A stretch of DNA of 64,000 nucleotides from Ulva prolifera (lineage: Eukaryota; Chlorophyta; Ulvophyceae; Ulvales; Ulvaceae): assembly GCA_023078555.1 (NCBI GenBank), contig CM041196.1, positions 8,691,985 through 8,755,984 on the forward strand, written 5' to 3'. Positions 12,501 through 25,661 of the stretch are shown piece after piece. The notes beneath the pieces were generated by a model that did no database searches, was not told the DNA's origin, and was given only the letters and a program-made list of their open reading frames with translations. The position numbers and the translations under genes are program-made. How positions within the stretch are numbered: position 1 is the stretch's first letter; each line of letters starts with the position of its first letter.

Positions 12501-15500
12501 CCTCATGGCCACAGCTTTGACCGCACACATTCATGATGGCAGCACTCTCATTGAGGCCATTCAATCGAACATGTCGCTACCAAATGCTTGCAGCATGGAT
12601 GATGGCTTGGCAGAGAGCAACAGGCCAGCCGGTCTCTGCGTGGTGCCATGCAGTCCTGGAACCGAGCTGCTGCGCAGCTTCCTCGGGTTTCAGCACCCTT
12701 GTAACGGTGTAACTCCTGCAAAGCCCGGTAAGGCATGGATGACTTTCGAGGCTTCACTAATGGGAGCACCTCTTCAGCTGCTCGTCTCCAAGTGCGCGAG
12801 CTGGCAGAATTTGTGCGCAGCTACAGGAGGTGCGCCCTGTCAAATCAGTGCATGGTGTTGATAGCATGCTGATATATATGTACAAATAGCCTGCAGCTCA
12901 TATAGCAGTTGGCCTCCAGGTGGTCTGGGGACGGGCGCAGAGCCGCACATGCATCCTCCTGGTGCACTGCTGGCAAGTTGACTTGATGCGCCTGTACCTC
13001 AGCTGCTGTCTGACCATCAGTGTGGAATTGTTGTGCAGCTGTGGACGAAACGTTTGCAGTTGCCTGGCTGCTTCTTGCAGTCCATCAGTGTTTTGGTGGG
13101 CTGGCACCTGCCGTGGACCAAAGCTGCTGTGCCAATGCGTTTTTGAATATCCAAGGACTCCTTTCCTCCCAAACTTGCAGCGACGTGGCATGCATGCCTG
13201 GGCTGGCAAGCGCCGCAGACCTCCCGTGCTCAGCAGCCAGCTGCTCAGACCGGCTTGCAGAAGCACAAGTAGCTGCTGGACTAGTAGACATTGTTGCCGG
13301 CATGGCACACATGATCTGCACTGTCGCTGCTTCAACAGAGGTAGTGGGACAAGAATGCCATGCTGCAAGAAATGTAGACGTACATGGCACTGCACACAGC
13401 AGTGCTGCGGCTGAGGGCACATGGCTGCAGCGGCATCAGGACGCTCAGGTAACCATACGCGTCACCCTTTCAAGAGTGGGTGGGTGGCCTCAGTTTCCTG
13501 ATGCCTGGAAGTGTGCAGGCGGCTGATAGCGCGTTGGCAGTGATCACGATGCTTGCGAGCCATGTTACACAGTCTGGCAGCGACTCTTTATCTACTGGCG
13601 ACATAGGTTGGCATGCCTTGCTTCCAGTATCTCCAGGGACCATCGGCTGGGCTGTTCCGCATGCATCTCCTGGCGCCGCTGCGCCGCTTCTGCGGACGCT
13701 TGCGAGGTGTGGCTGGCTCCACAGGCTGCATCTGCAGGTCTCACCGAACCCCAATCACTGCGTTAGCGATCTTGTCGCCAGTCTCGCGTCCGAGACAGGC
13801 CTTCACGCTTTATGCACTTCTATTGCTGACTCGTACATCAATGACGACGATGCTTCACTTTGGCCACTTTTAATCCTGCTGGACCGGGCGTTGCAATGCG
13901 CAGGTGTGACCACCATGCCATTGTGGGCCTGTATGCAATTGCAATCACGTCACAGCACGTGCCAATGATCCAAGCGGCTTGCGTACTGCAAGGCTCTCAG
14001 TGCTGCAGGCCCTGAAGCAATTCAGTGTTCCGGAAGAGCGCTCATCGAGGATGCTATGCCGCCTGCTCTGAAATTATGTTACAAGTTTCACTGTCAGATG
14101 CAGACAAGCATGCATGCCGTGAGAGATGAACACAAAGATAAAGCAGGCAGCTGTGTACCTCCGGCCGAATCGAGCTTGGCACTGCTGTCCAATTGCATCC
14201 AACTGCGTGCTTGCACAAGCACTGTAGGTAGATTGCTGCAGTTTGCCTGCATCTTCCATCGGGACTATGCAGCAGCCGGCGTGGTGTGGTTTCTTGCTGA
14301 TGCACAGTCGCAATGTCAAGCCATGACTTGCTATCTACTACTATGCCTCAAACAACTCTGGCAGCAATGAAGGCTACTATTCATGGGTAGACAATCACAG
14401 CCCAATTTTGTGCAGGCTGATTCTGCAAAGCTCGCTGTGCACATGGCTCATTCACTGCCAAATGATTGCGGTGAAGGGTATGCCTGGAAGGATGCTCTCT
14501 GCCCAGCTGTGGCCAGCCTGAATCACAATGAGCAGCTGTGTTGCGGCGCAGCATCTTCTTCATGCTCGTCCGTCTTGGTCACCGCCATTACCTGCATGAT
14601 GCAGGCATGTTACGCAAGCCTTTCAGACAAGCCTCGCCAGTGGACACCTGGTCAAACCTGGCAAAGGGGGCTACAGGGCATAGATCGCCCAAGCATAGAC
14701 AGTCTGCACATTGCTCTAGACACAGCAGTTGAGCTACTGAAAGCTGAGCTGCCATTGATGCCAGATTTGCACCGCGCATTCGGATATCTTCATCATTCAG
14801 TGTCAGCATTGCTGTTCAGTCCGCCTGAAAGACTTGGACAAAAGCTACTGGAATTTGCTGTTGCTTGTGACTCTGTCCTGCAGAATACGCAGGTATATCT
14901 CGACATCAACAGATGTCATGGTGTTCTCAGCATGCAGTTCTTTTTTGTACTGAAGACCAGTGCAGCCACCACTGAGAGCTGGTACCTCGGAGTGCAGGAG
15001 CTTGAAGGTAGACTCAAGCACAGCAATGACCAAGGTTTGGATCACAACAATCGCAACGCTGCAGACCCAGGTTCCGGATGCGATAGACTTGCTCATCCGC
15101 AAACTGTATCCATGCTTACAGCAATTGCTCAAAGCAAGTTCTGGACTAACCAAGAAAACTTACACCTTGTTCAGAAGAGCCCAGCTCTGGCATCGCACAT
15201 GCTTGGGCAACTGGCACCAGACGTACGCAGCCTGTGCGTTACTGCTCTGAGCACCTTGGGAATCAGCGAAGAACGGATCCGAAACACAGCAACCGCCCAA
15301 ATGCTGGTATCAGAAGCTCTGGGTAAAGTAGCAGCAACGCACCTACGACTCATATGTGCTGCCTGCAACAGTCAACTGTTGCAACGCACAGGCGCTGCTA
15401 TGGAAAGAGATACAGCAATGTCTACTGTGCCAGCACTCATGGCCGTACAGTCAGCTGCTGGAATAGATGCAGATCATGTCGCCTGTCCAGGGCAGGTGAC

Positions 15501-16455
15501 ACGCCATGTTGTTGCTGACACTTTGAAGCTCATCATGCAGCTCAGCAACATGAGGGAGGTTAGTTCAGAGCATCAACCCCTCATCTGGATGGCCGTGGCG
15601 TCGAACATTACGATGTTGAAGCAGTTAATCCATTCACCACGCCGTCAAAACATTTTGTCCTTGGGGCCTGCTGTTGTCAAGCATGTGATTTGCAAGGCTT
15701 TTTGTGAAGTGCAATCGTGGGTCGAACAAGTTGCAAGGCAGTGCAGTCAAGAGACACGCGGAGGTCTGTGGAGTATCACGCAACTGGATTGGGAACAACT
15801 TCTGCCACCACTAGGCCCGATTCAGGTCCATGTCTGCAGGCCCATTGTTGTGCAGGTCCCACATATGGTGTCGGCAACCGTCCAAATACACGGATCACAT
15901 GCCCAAAGTTGTGTGCAGGTCTTGAATCTCTTGTTGTCAACAGCATACTGTCAGTGGTCGGCCGGGGCCATGTCATCCTGCCATCACCAAGACTGGGCAG
16001 AAGCAGTGAAAAGCACAGTCTGTTTGGCAAACATGTGCAGGTCCTCCGGGGGGGATCACATGACCGACTGGGCTATGTTGTCGATAATAGACCATTTGCA
16101 TGCTCGCATTGAGTTCGTCCGCAATGCATCGTGCAGACAGCTTGAACTGCAGCTTCCAATGCAGCAAGGCTGCGCAGTGAGTTCCATCTCTGCATCTCAT
16201 GCCATGTGTATCGCGGAGAGCCTAATTTTGGATTTGATGTGCTACTTAGTTCGTACTGGTCTGCCCTCAAAGGTTACAATCGAAGAGGCCAAAGCATGGA
16301 CGACCAAGGTTCTATCAACCCCAGGAGAAAACGATAGGACAGAGGTATCCGATTTTACATGTGGCAGGACAACTTCATGTGGAGATGCGCTAGATTCATG
16401 GTTGTCGGGCATCCACTGGCTAACAGGGGTGTGCCGCTTGTTAGAATGTCACTGA
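9566..16455 (+). CDS. very large, probably helical protein, unidentified
   Basis: A chain of plus-strand coding segments probably forms one gene of well over 1,500 residues: a start near 9566 (MECGAEPVSELLRTLQDA), then 9723-10553, 10486-10680, 10836-12458, 12415-12861, 12920-14370 in pieces, and 14383-16455. One junction is clear: donor CCTG/GTGAGT at about 10680 joins acceptor GGTGCAG at about 10836 in phase, giving DVPGLVAQAF. The segments are rich in Leu, Ala, Ser, Cys and His, with repeated amphipathic stretches such as VLAAVWAVCRECLAKLSF, as in HEAT/ARM-type scaffolds. A segment TQLDWEQLLPPLGPIQ is loosely like part of focadhesin/RST1 proteins, too weakly to name it. No catalytic motif was seen. 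Exon borders in 10480-10560 and 12860-14383 are unresolved, so two adjacent genes cannot be excluded. Confidence 0.55.
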
Positions 16456-16841
16456 TCTGGAGATGTGCATACAACGAGCAGCAGGGTGACATTGATCTTT
16501 GTTACAGGTTCACGCAACTGCACCAAGTGAAGTCCAGTTCCCCACAATAGCAGGACTGTGTCCCATGTCCACAGAGAATGCATATCGATGCAGAACACAT
16601 ATGGTGCAAGCACTACACCATAGCATTACAGAGGCAAGCACATCATGAAGCCAGACAAAGCAATGCAGGGCTTGTTCAAGCTGGCCGACGATGCTTGGTG
16701 ATTTAGAGATGTTCAGGGACAGAAGGTGATGCGGCTGGCTTGCTCTCCACAGCATTACAGCATCAGCAGCTTTCTGAGATTGTGTCACACATGCATGCTG
16801 TCCGCGACGATGTTTTGCGAAGGTGTCCCAGTGGTGTGTAA
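16456..16841. other. convergent intergenic gap
   Basis: Lies between the stop of the large plus-strand gene and the stop of the minus-strand TMEM128-like gene. It should hold two 3' UTRs facing each other. Nothing else is seen. Confidence 0.5.
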
Positions 16842-17241
16842 TCATTGTTTGCGCTCTTTGGTTCCAAAGCCTGGAAGGAATGTAATCGACATGATCAAAG
16901 CCATCATATGAACACTGACAACCACAGGAGTCACCCAACTCCAAACTCCCCAGCACGCAACCAGCAGACTTGTCAAGCCGGAAAGACATGCAGTGGTTGC
17001 CAATGGAATAGCCCATGAAACCGCCAGCTCGGGATCCTGTGAAAAGCCTTGTACATACTTCACCCAAATGTTCACATAGAGGAAAACAAGTATGTTAACG
17101 GCACCTGCCACAACAGCAGCGCAAAGCGCAAGTTTGCGTATGCGAGGATCATGTCTGAGCACATGCAATGTGTCGTGCTCTCCGTTCCCGAAATAGAACA
17201 AACCTATGGATGCACACATCCAAGCACAGGCTTCCGCCTTC
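16842..17241 (-). CDS. TMEM128-like four-helix membrane protein (3' exon)
   Basis: TMEM128 is a small, poorly characterised ER membrane protein with four transmembrane helices. This minus-strand exon follows an acceptor TTGCAG (exon from about 17241 down) and reads AEACAWMCASIGLFYFG, a short polar loop, then LALCAAVVAGAVNILVFLYV, then AIPLATTACLSGLTSLLVAC, then WSWVTPVVVSVHMMALIM. The order and the AIPxxTA...WxVWSxxTP signature match the C-terminal three quarters of TMEM128. The protein ends KERKQ, a dilysine-like basic tail. The 5' exon upstream of 17241 is not resolved; the minus-strand frame at 17249-17551 is a candidate. It lies tail to tail with the large gene. Confidence 0.65.
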
Positions 17242-18225
17242 CTGCAATTCATTCCCGCGTCTGTCCACCGAAAACGATTTCATTTGTGGAGGTGTCTACG
17301 TGCGCGCTACGGCTGGCCAGCGGCGAGAACACTGACACCAGCATCGTGCGAGGTAAAAAGAAGGTGGCATACCCCAAAAAGTATATGGTCCATGTTGCAG
17401 GCTCGCGTGGGGAACACAGATGCGATCGAATATGTTCTTTGGCACAGCATTCGCCCGCACCGAAATCGGGACTCGCTTCCTTCCCGCGGTGCAGCAAAGC
17501 GCTGGAACCACCAGCCTGCATATTCATTGTATCAAATGCACAAATCTGCATATGCTATCACGCTATATATGTAATGCGGTGTGACGGAGCATCGCATACG
17601 TGTGCGATACGCCAAGCACTCAACGCGTTATCAACCCCTCTTCTAACGTCGGCAGGCATACATAAGTTTCTGATGCAAAATCACTGCAAATCATACTTCG
17701 CATCGCGACCGTATCGCTAACGTAGCTGCTATGGAAATGGCTACGAGGCCGTCCGTGTGTGCATGCGTCGAAAACCCAAAAAGCAGAGAGCATCACATGC
17801 GGGACAAAGCAGTAACACGGTCACAAAGCTTATCACTACGACATTGCCATTCGGAGTCGTAGCTGCAGACTTTCTTACAGTGACAATTGCTGTGAAGACT
17901 CCAGCTTGGCCATCCGTATGTTGCAGGAGTCCAACGCCAGGACTTACACTAGATACATGATTTCAGTGCTATGAATACTGGAACGGGCCATGGAACAGCG
18001 AGTTAGAAGTCCTGCAAAGGACGAGCTCAGTCACATACCAACGACTTCGCTTGTTGTGTTACAGACAGGACATTGATATCATCCATAAATCTACAACCTG
18101 TTTCGTAGGACAGTGCCATGCATGCCGTGTTCTCCTCAGAATACGTGCTAATCAGAGACATGCTTATATGAGGCGGGGCAGCTGCCTGCACAGGTCGCTG
18201 AAGCTCTTCAGTTGCATGCACATTT
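17242..18225. other. gap between two minus-strand genes
   Basis: Probably contains the first exon and promoter of the TMEM128-like gene and the 3' UTR of the helicase. A minus-strand frame at 17249-17551 contains a hydrophobic stretch (YFLGYATFFLPRTMLVSVF) but its connection is unproven. Confidence 0.35.
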
Positions 18226-21105
18226 TCACAATCCTGTTCCAATGACTTTCCGGACAAAGAACTGAGGAACCAGTTCAGGCAGCCAGATTGGCTCGATAGC
18301 GGATGCCACGTGTGCGTAAGCTTTGTTGGTGAGAATAACTTCATTGAACACCACACATTCAGGGCGCTCTGCTGCTGGTACTGTCATCAGAACGGATCCG
18401 GGATGCAAGTAAACTTCCTGCATGCAGAGGTACATGACTGTAGCAAAGCGCTCTGGATAAAACAACTTCAGCTGACTGGAGCAAGTTCTCATGCCTCTGT
18501 TGCGCAGGTGAGAAGAGTCTACTGTAGGCGTGCACCCGTGGCAGATGTGGGATGTCATACCTGTGCTGTGGAGTAAAGACGGTACCTGCCATCTGGTTGG
18601 CGCCGAGCGGTATTCTGAAATAAGCCCCTGACGAGAGCGCGCCGGAGCATCGAGAAGTCCTCTGTGTGATCTTGCACGTTCAATTTGACACCCAGCTGAT
18701 CAAGTTGCCCCTACCAACGCCCACAAGTGTCATGTGGCAGCAGATGCGTGTCATACACGATGAAAGACCAGGCTAGGGTAGCATGTGTATGTCAAGTTGG
18801 TCACGCACCACTAGTTGCTGCTTAATCTGTTCTGCATGCCGAAGTGCTTTGTGGCTGACGAAATTTCGTCGGCACCATGCCGCCCTTTTCGATGCTGACA
18901 CAGCCCGGAACGCCCGAAACACAGAGAGCAGGGCAATGTGGTCGCCCAGGTGGTTATGAAAGGCCTTGTGTGCTGAAGCTGCATCTTGTTCCCTGCAGGA
19001 CGATGGCCTGATGAGTAAGGCCCTCTGAGCAGATGTGAAGCAGCACTACTTTCACCATCAAAAGGTCCCCAGCAGCGCGGTCAGGCATGCTCGTGGTGTC
19101 GCTGCTGATTGTTGCCTGGCCACAACGTTCACAGCACACCACAGCAGCGTGAGGAACTGATGACAATACTTTCTGAACATTTGGCCTGGCACGACCAAGG
19201 AAATGCGCGGCATGCAAGCGACGGCGTTTTCGTTGAAGAAACTGCTTGATAGTAACGCACTTGTTGACGGGAGAGATGAAAACCCTGTCACTGGAAATCA
19301 GCGCCACGACATCTGCAGCCTCGTCCGCACAATGCAGCTCACCACCTGCAAGGAGGATGGCGGCCAGAGGAGGCTCCACAGGAAAACAGGCCATGTGCTT
19401 GCCAAACAATGTAAGATTTCCAGTCCCATCCTACATGGAGATACAGTTAGACAACGTGAACTCAAGGCCTGAGCAGTGCATGCCGTGTTGAAATTGTGTG
19501 GCAGCGACAAACCATGGCCCGCAGAGCGTACAGGCTTGCTAGGGCAGTCTTCAGTGCTGTTGTTGAGGGGGGATCCATGAAATCAAATGTCAGCACATCC
19601 TTCACCCCAAGTGCCTTGAGCTGGAGTACGACCGATGCAAGATTGGCCCTCTGTATTTCTGGCACTGCAGCGTCCGGAAGCGCATGGAACGCAGCCTCAG
19701 GAAACAAGCGGAAACACTTCCCAGGGGCCTCGCGCCCCGCACGTCCACTGCGTTGCCGACATTGGGCCTTACTGGCAGGCACGACCTGAGCACAGGAAAA
19801 TTCAACTTAGATTTGCATTCATGGCATGCAGCAACAGTCAGCGGCACACAGGACGGAGCCGCCAACACACGAAGCAAGCACTGTTGATTGCAGCACATGA
19901 CTGTGAAGACATGCAAGGTCTTTCTGACGCAAGAACGCTGCACGTTGAAGCGAGTGCAGATTCCCGAAGCTGGATCGAAGAAGATAATCAGGAGGTCTGC
20001 ACCTGCAAGGATTCCATGCAGCGCGTAGCGCTGAAAGCTCTAGCTTTGACGACCCCGCTGTCAATTACATACCGGACACCCGGAATGGTTACTGAAGTTT
20101 CTGCTATATTCGTAGCTAAAACGACTTTGCGGACATCGCTGGCAACATCTGCAAAAGCTTCTGCCTGCTCTTCAGCAGACAGAGAAGCATACATGGATAC
20201 AGGAAGGAGTCGTAATTGCAACGGATGCTTCACAGCCTCGCCTGCTTCCAAAAGCGTTCGCCGAGCCGCTTCAATCTCGTCCTGACCAGACAAGAAGACA
20301 AGAACATGCCCAGGAGATTCATGCAGGTGAACCTGCATGCTTCATGTCTGACAGAATAGGTTGCAGCTTTACGACTCTCATTTACTTAAACTGCATGGAC
20401 TGTGCTGCACACCTGCATGACGGTGTCAATTGCAGCTTTCAGGTAGCTGTCTAGTGGTTCTGCACTATGCAGAATTTGGACATCGTACTGGCGGCCTTGT
20501 ACATAAGCAGGGCATGAACCAGGGAAGAATCGAAGAAAGCTGCTGTAGTCGAGGGTTGCAGACATGATTACCAACTTCAAGGGATCATCAGAAGCATGGC
20601 GTGCCTGCTGTGCTTCCTTGAGAAGTCCAAACAGTACATCGGTATTCACTGTCCGCTCATGTGCTTCATCAACGAAGATGACACTATATGCTCGGAGCCT
20701 TGGATCAGAGATCGCCTCTCGTATGAGAAGACCGTCCGTAACATACTTGATCTTTGTATCAGCCCCACACCTATTATCAAATCGAACAGCAAACCCAATG
20801 CTGCTCCCGAGGACATCACCTTGCTCCTCTGCTACTCGCCGAGCAACCGTAATGGCTGCTATGCGCCTTGGCTGCGTGCATGCGATCAAACCTTTCGGCT
20901 TCATCTGAAGTTGCACAAGCTGCGGTGCCTGTGTTGTTTTCCCACTGCCAGTTTCTCCAATCAGGATTATGGTACTGTTGTTCCTGATCATCTCGACAAG
21001 GGCCTTTCGAGCACTCCAGATGGGCAGAGCTTTGCGTTCTGAAAGCAACTGTAGGGCGCGTTGCTGTCGCAATCTGGCCATACTTTCTGATGTGTGGCGC
21101 TCCAT
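18226..21105 (-). CDS. DHX33: DEAH-box RNA helicase, DHX33-like
   Basis: DEAH helicases unwind RNA with ATP; DHX33 relatives act in ribosomal RNA synthesis and translation initiation. Exon 1 (21105-20413) starts MERHTSESMARLRQQRAL and holds motif I GETGSGKTT, Ia TQPRRIAA, the DEAH box in VIFVDEAHERT, and SAT. Exon 2 (20332-20003) holds FLSGQDEIEAA and the TNIAETSVTIPG block. Exon 3 (about 19785-19510) has the motif VI region QRSGRAGREAPGKCFRLF and LTFDFMDPPS, typical of DHX33. Exons around 19409-18740 give the helicase-associated domain (GKHMACFPVEPPLAAIL, then an ALLSVFRAFRAV block) and 18592-18226 gives the OB-fold end (CVVFNEVILTNKAYAH). All core motifs are present. Donors at the first two junctions are CAG/GTG and acceptors end GCAG. 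Family certain; orthology to DHX33 rather than DHX35 or DHX40 is my best reading. Confidence 0.85.
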
Positions 21106-23744
21106 TTCGTTCAGACATCGCAGCCGCTGTCAACACCGCGATGCACGCGGCCTGTCACAGCCTGCAAATTCGAACTGAAAATCGGCAAAATAGAACCCGC
21201 AAGTGTGCTCTTAGTGTCTTCAGAGATCTATTTATGAGACACAATTCCGTACAGAGGCAACTTCGAATTTACTAGCCAAAAGGTTGTCAGTCTGTGCCGA
21301 GCGCAGTACGTCCGGTTTGACAGACACCCAGAACAACATCCTGCAAAAAACACCTGATTCCCGTGATTCATGGTCACTGAGTGAGGCCATCTGTGGGAGT
21401 CACGCGATCCGCGATGGCGGCGGCGCGGAATGAGGCGGCCGCCTCGATACTATGTAGGGCACATCGCTGCTGGAATGCACAATCCAGAAACCTCAATCGC
21501 GTATCTCAAGGGCGAACTGCAACAATGTGCCAAGCACATGCAGTTCCTGGAGCCGCGGCGCAGATGGCTGTTTGCTGCAGAGATGATGCAGTTCTCGTCC
21601 GCACCCCACGCAATTCTGCAACAAACGATCTTCGGTCCCATCAGCCTCCATGGCACATACATAGGTGGTAGCTGGAACTGCTCGTGCAGGTGAGAGTTTT
21701 GTTGTAGGTAGGTTCAGAAAGCATGTCAGTTTGCGCTGTGTCACAGACAGCAGTCCTGTCGACAGGGAGATGAACCGCCCCGACAGTGTCTTGACAGCGA
21801 CGCTGCAGTTGTAACAGATGAGAATGTGCGCGTGTGATCGCGGACCATTGATGGTACGTATGGCAACGCCTAGCTCAGTGTCGCGACTTCTGTGTCAGGT
21901 CCAGTGCTGCCATCCTTCTGACATGTGGCCTTAAATTAATGCTCACCCGGAGTACAAGCAGGTCTTGTACAATCGGAGTATATGTGAAGCTGTGTCATCA
22001 TAATCTGAAAGTTTTACGCTCAGATCGCGTGCGCATGTATCCTACCCCTGCACACGCATTGACTTGCTTTCGTAAGCATTACCCTGTGGCTATAACGTGC
22101 GTTGATTGCTACCTTTACTTTTTGCAGCACTACCGTGGCTCCCAGTGAGCCCAGCTTCCAAAGCAAGACTGCATGCATTGCACTTGTGAAGCAGAGGGTG
22201 ACAGGGTAGCCGGTGCCTTGCTGTGAAGGTGCAGCATGGCAGGGCCATTGCCCACAGTGTACCTCGTGCGCCATGTGGAATCTGCTTGCAGCTCCTCCGT
22301 TTGCCGATGCCATGTGCCATATCTACTGGACCTTGCAAAGCGTGGCAGATTCACTGACCTTGACAGCATGTCTGCAGTGGTACCTAAGCAACGAAATACG
22401 ACGTTTCGGTGCTTCGCCTTGCTCTCAAAGCTTGTATGTGTTCTGGGGGGTGGTCCGCATGATGCAGGGGGGGGGGGGGGGGGACTGCACACGTCCATTC
22501 GCATCACGACCGCAACAGTCGGACAAACGCGCATGGCCAGATACTCATATTTCTTGCAGCTCAAAGCGTTGCCGAAATCTGTGTACAGGGTGGCAGTGGC
22601 GGAGCCACCAATGCGCAGCGACTCACAGGAGAGCTATGGTCACATGCATGCCATGCATGCAATCGTCACTGGCAGATGTGCCTATAGCCTGGTGGCATGA
22701 CGGCCGAGTCATGTTGGGTAAGTCTTGGTACCGCATTGACTGTGTTTGAAACACAAAGTCTAGAGGTAGATGGCACCGCAAATTCCGCAGAGTCACCAAA
22801 GAAGCAGGACACACCGCAGCCGTCAGCTAGCGTGAATAAGTCTCAGGCACAAAAGCCACTCAATACCACCCCCCGTGCCACCCCCCGTGCAATACCACCC
22901 CCAGTGCTTATATTGTGCCTACGGTGCAGTATTTTTGCATGCCCTGCTTAGCGCTCTATGTGCGGTCATATCTGAGCAGCCAGTGTCTAGCAAGCTCGCC
23001 AGAGTTTAGTTCATGGCTGCCAACAGGCTCAATTGAAACTTCAACGGCCGCCGTGGTGGGCTAAATACAGAGCTTGCCACAGGTAGTACTGGGCAGCCAG
23101 TCAAAATTCATGCACCAGCACTGCAGCAAAATGTTGGCAGAGCTGGAACTTGGCAAGTAGACAACTCATCATGTTTATGATTCAACATGGGCGCATCACT
23201 GCGGTTGATCAGCCATCAAAGTGATACAGTTCGAACTCTTGACGCCGAACTCATTTAGTGTCACAGACATAGAGTAGGTCCCACACACATCATATCGCGA
23301 TGCCTAGTTTGACTTAATCTGGTGACTGGACAGTGCCACTTCAGACCGACTGGCAAGCCTGTGCAGCGCCATGTGTGATAAACCCCCAGATCTCGGCAAG
23401 CGATGCACAGAGGAAGCACAGCGTCGCAAGATTCTGTGGTAGCGGTCATGTCTGCTTTCTACTGCATATATCCGGCGTACCGCTTCTCAGCGTGTAAGTA
23501 TCACATCCGCGCAAATCATCGAAGAGCCTGCGGTGTCGTAATGCAGCGTCCTCAATCACGCAACACGAGCACTTCGATTTCAAGCCGACAGCCCCGTCTG
23601 ACAGCAGAATCCCGCCGTGTCCATCTCGCCGCTAAACAACTTTTAGTAAGCTTCTGAAGCAGCCATTGTCGCGATGGGCAGGCGATTCTGACCAGCGACC
23701 TTGCCTCCACGCATTGACGCAAAGCACCTTGCTGTTAAGTCTTC
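21106..23744. other. no firm gene; weak signals only
   Basis: A minus-strand frame at 21493-21744 contains CVGCGRELHHLC, a C-x2-C-x4-H-x2-C pattern of PHD/RING-like zinc fingers, without enough partners to call. A plus-strand frame at 22236 begins MAGPLPTVYLVRHVESA, which mimics a histidine-phosphatase motif but is not followed by the rest of that fold. A 17-base G run lies at 22467-22483. Confidence 0.35.
22467..22483 (+). repeat. poly-G tract, 17 bp
   Basis: Uninterrupted run of 17 G. Such a run could form a G-quadruplex and is also a place where sequencing and assembly lengths are unreliable. Confidence 0.9.
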
Positions 23745-25661
23745 ATGAGGCGACAGCTCAGAGTAACAGGTGAGTATATGTGGGATAATGCTACACTGCT
23801 TGTTGACCTAGCTTGGCGTATGTCAGATCTCAGAATTAGCTGCTGCCTGCAACATGTAAGGAAACACAGCGGTGTTGCTTGCAGTTTACCACGCACGTGG
23901 GCTTAAAAACACACAACATATTGGAAAGCAAGATCCATACGTTGAGATCACATGCGGTACTCAGACATGGCAGTCCGAAGCACATAGAGGTACGCCATTT
24001 CTCGAGCATGCAGGCCACAGCGAAGGAATCGACAAAGCCACTTCTACCGTTACGTGACGATGTTGCATTGTATCATGCGCTTATCTCATGCGGTGCCGAT
24101 TCACAAAATGAATGACCTGAGCGATTCTCATTGAATTGTCTGCACCACAAGCACTCTGCGGCTGTCCATGTACTGCAGAGTGGCTGGATGGTCATTAGTT
24201 AGCCGTCTGGCCGTGGTATGTATGATGCTACGCTTTGAGTGTATATGTGTGCTTCCTTCCAATGCGAACTAAATCTTGGTAGCAAGCACGGATGGATGTG
24301 TGCGCCCGAATGTTCTTGTTGAGCACGCGGCTATGGCCCCCAGTCTCTCAGCCGGTGCTTACGAAACCTGGCACTGACCGAAGAGGTGCTATAAGAATGA
24401 GCAAGCGACTCTGATGTGCAGGAGCTGGCGCTTCAGCTACGATCAACCAAAGCTGCTGCTTCTCAGTTTCAAACGAAACATACATAGATGTATCTGTTTT
24501 GAATCACAACACTATCCTTTCGCACAGCAGGATCGGTACAGCGCGGGTTGGCCTCCAGAATGTATTGCAAGACGGCACTGATACGTTGGAAGTGCAAATC
24601 ATAGACAAGAAGACGTATGGGGCTGGAACAGTGGAGCTTCGTCTCGAAGTGGAGCAGGTGCATACACACGCTGATTCTGAGTTCTTGGAGCTTCATTTAT
24701 GCTTTTGATCACGTGGCATTGTCATGCAGTCACCTACATCACCTGTCAGTAGTCAAGCCCCAGTGGCTCACAATGGGTGCATAAGCAGCCCAACAGAAGT
24801 GTACCCTGTCTACAATCAAGAATCTTTCTGTCAGGCTTTTCCAACACCGGGATATGGGCAGCCTCTGCCATCTGCTCCTCCACTTCCCTCGACTAATCTG
24901 AGTCACATTTCGCCGTTGCCCTTCCAACCTGAGCCATATCCCAGACAACCATATTACCCAGATCCAGGGTGCTTCATGAACCCGAATGAAGGTGCTGCGA
25001 TTCCAAACGGTTACGCATGCCAAGCTTTACGTCCAAGCGACCACTCTAATACTCCTACCAACACAACTGAGGAATGGCAACACGGGGCTATTGCTATGAA
25101 TCCATGGCAAAATCAGTCTTCTGCCGTACCATCAAGTCAGTATCCTGTCCCATCTTCGACCACGATTACGCCAGTGTACGGACGTCCAGACCGTGTTACT
25201 GATGATGGACGGCCTTCGCTTCCGTCAAACTTTTATCCAGATCTGAATGCTGCTCCACATATGAGTCACAGTACACAGGATCATGCTCAGGCATTCAGTG
25301 CATACCCTGAGATTTCTCACAGCAGTCGACCTGAAGCAATGCAAGCTGCAAGTACTCATCCAGCGGCATTTGTGCCTGGTGCGCTCCTACTGATAATCTG
25401 TTGTTTGCAGCAATACTGAAATTGTCAATTGCGTTTTCACATGGCCATGTTATCTTGCGTGTGCACCTGCAACGAAAAAGGAATGTCTTGTGGGCACCAA
25501 AAAACCTGCTTTTACCTGATTCGGCAGTATTGCGCAGAACTATGTATGATTTGATTGTGAACCTACAGCATTCTCGAATGCAACTGAGTCTGAAGGTGCT
25601 CAAGAGGAATTCAAACAAACATGGCTAGGCGCGCCGCCTGAAGGATATCCAAGAGGAGTAT
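23745..25661 (+). CDS. C2-domain protein with Pro/Tyr-rich C-terminal tail
   Basis: C2 domains bind phospholipid membranes, often with calcium. Exon 1 (23745-23769) ends at donor ACAG/GTGAGT and joins in phase to an acceptor TTGCAG near 23884, giving MRRQLRVTVYHARGLKN; it continues TQHIGKQDPYVEITCGTQ to a donor at CATAGAG/GTACGC. This is the first half of a C2 sandwich with its DPYV calcium loop. A later exon (about 24470-24657) gives ETYIDVSVLNHNTILSHS and IGTARVGLQNVLQDG, the second half. Donor GAGCAG/GTGC then joins acceptor CATGCAG at about 24726 in phase to a tail of over 200 residues rich in Pro, Ser, Tyr and Gln (QPLPSAPPLPSTN; EPYPRQPYYPDPG). A last exon ends APPEGYPRGV. The C2-plus-YP-rich layout recalls plant SRC2-type proteins. 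The exon covering the middle C2 strands (24000-24460) is not resolved. Confidence 0.75.

Noticed and set aside
22236-22700. Histidine phosphatase / phosphoglycerate mutase start (VYLVRHVESA)
   Set aside because: Only the first motif resembles the family, the Gly usually following RH is absent, and no later motif was found in nearby frames.
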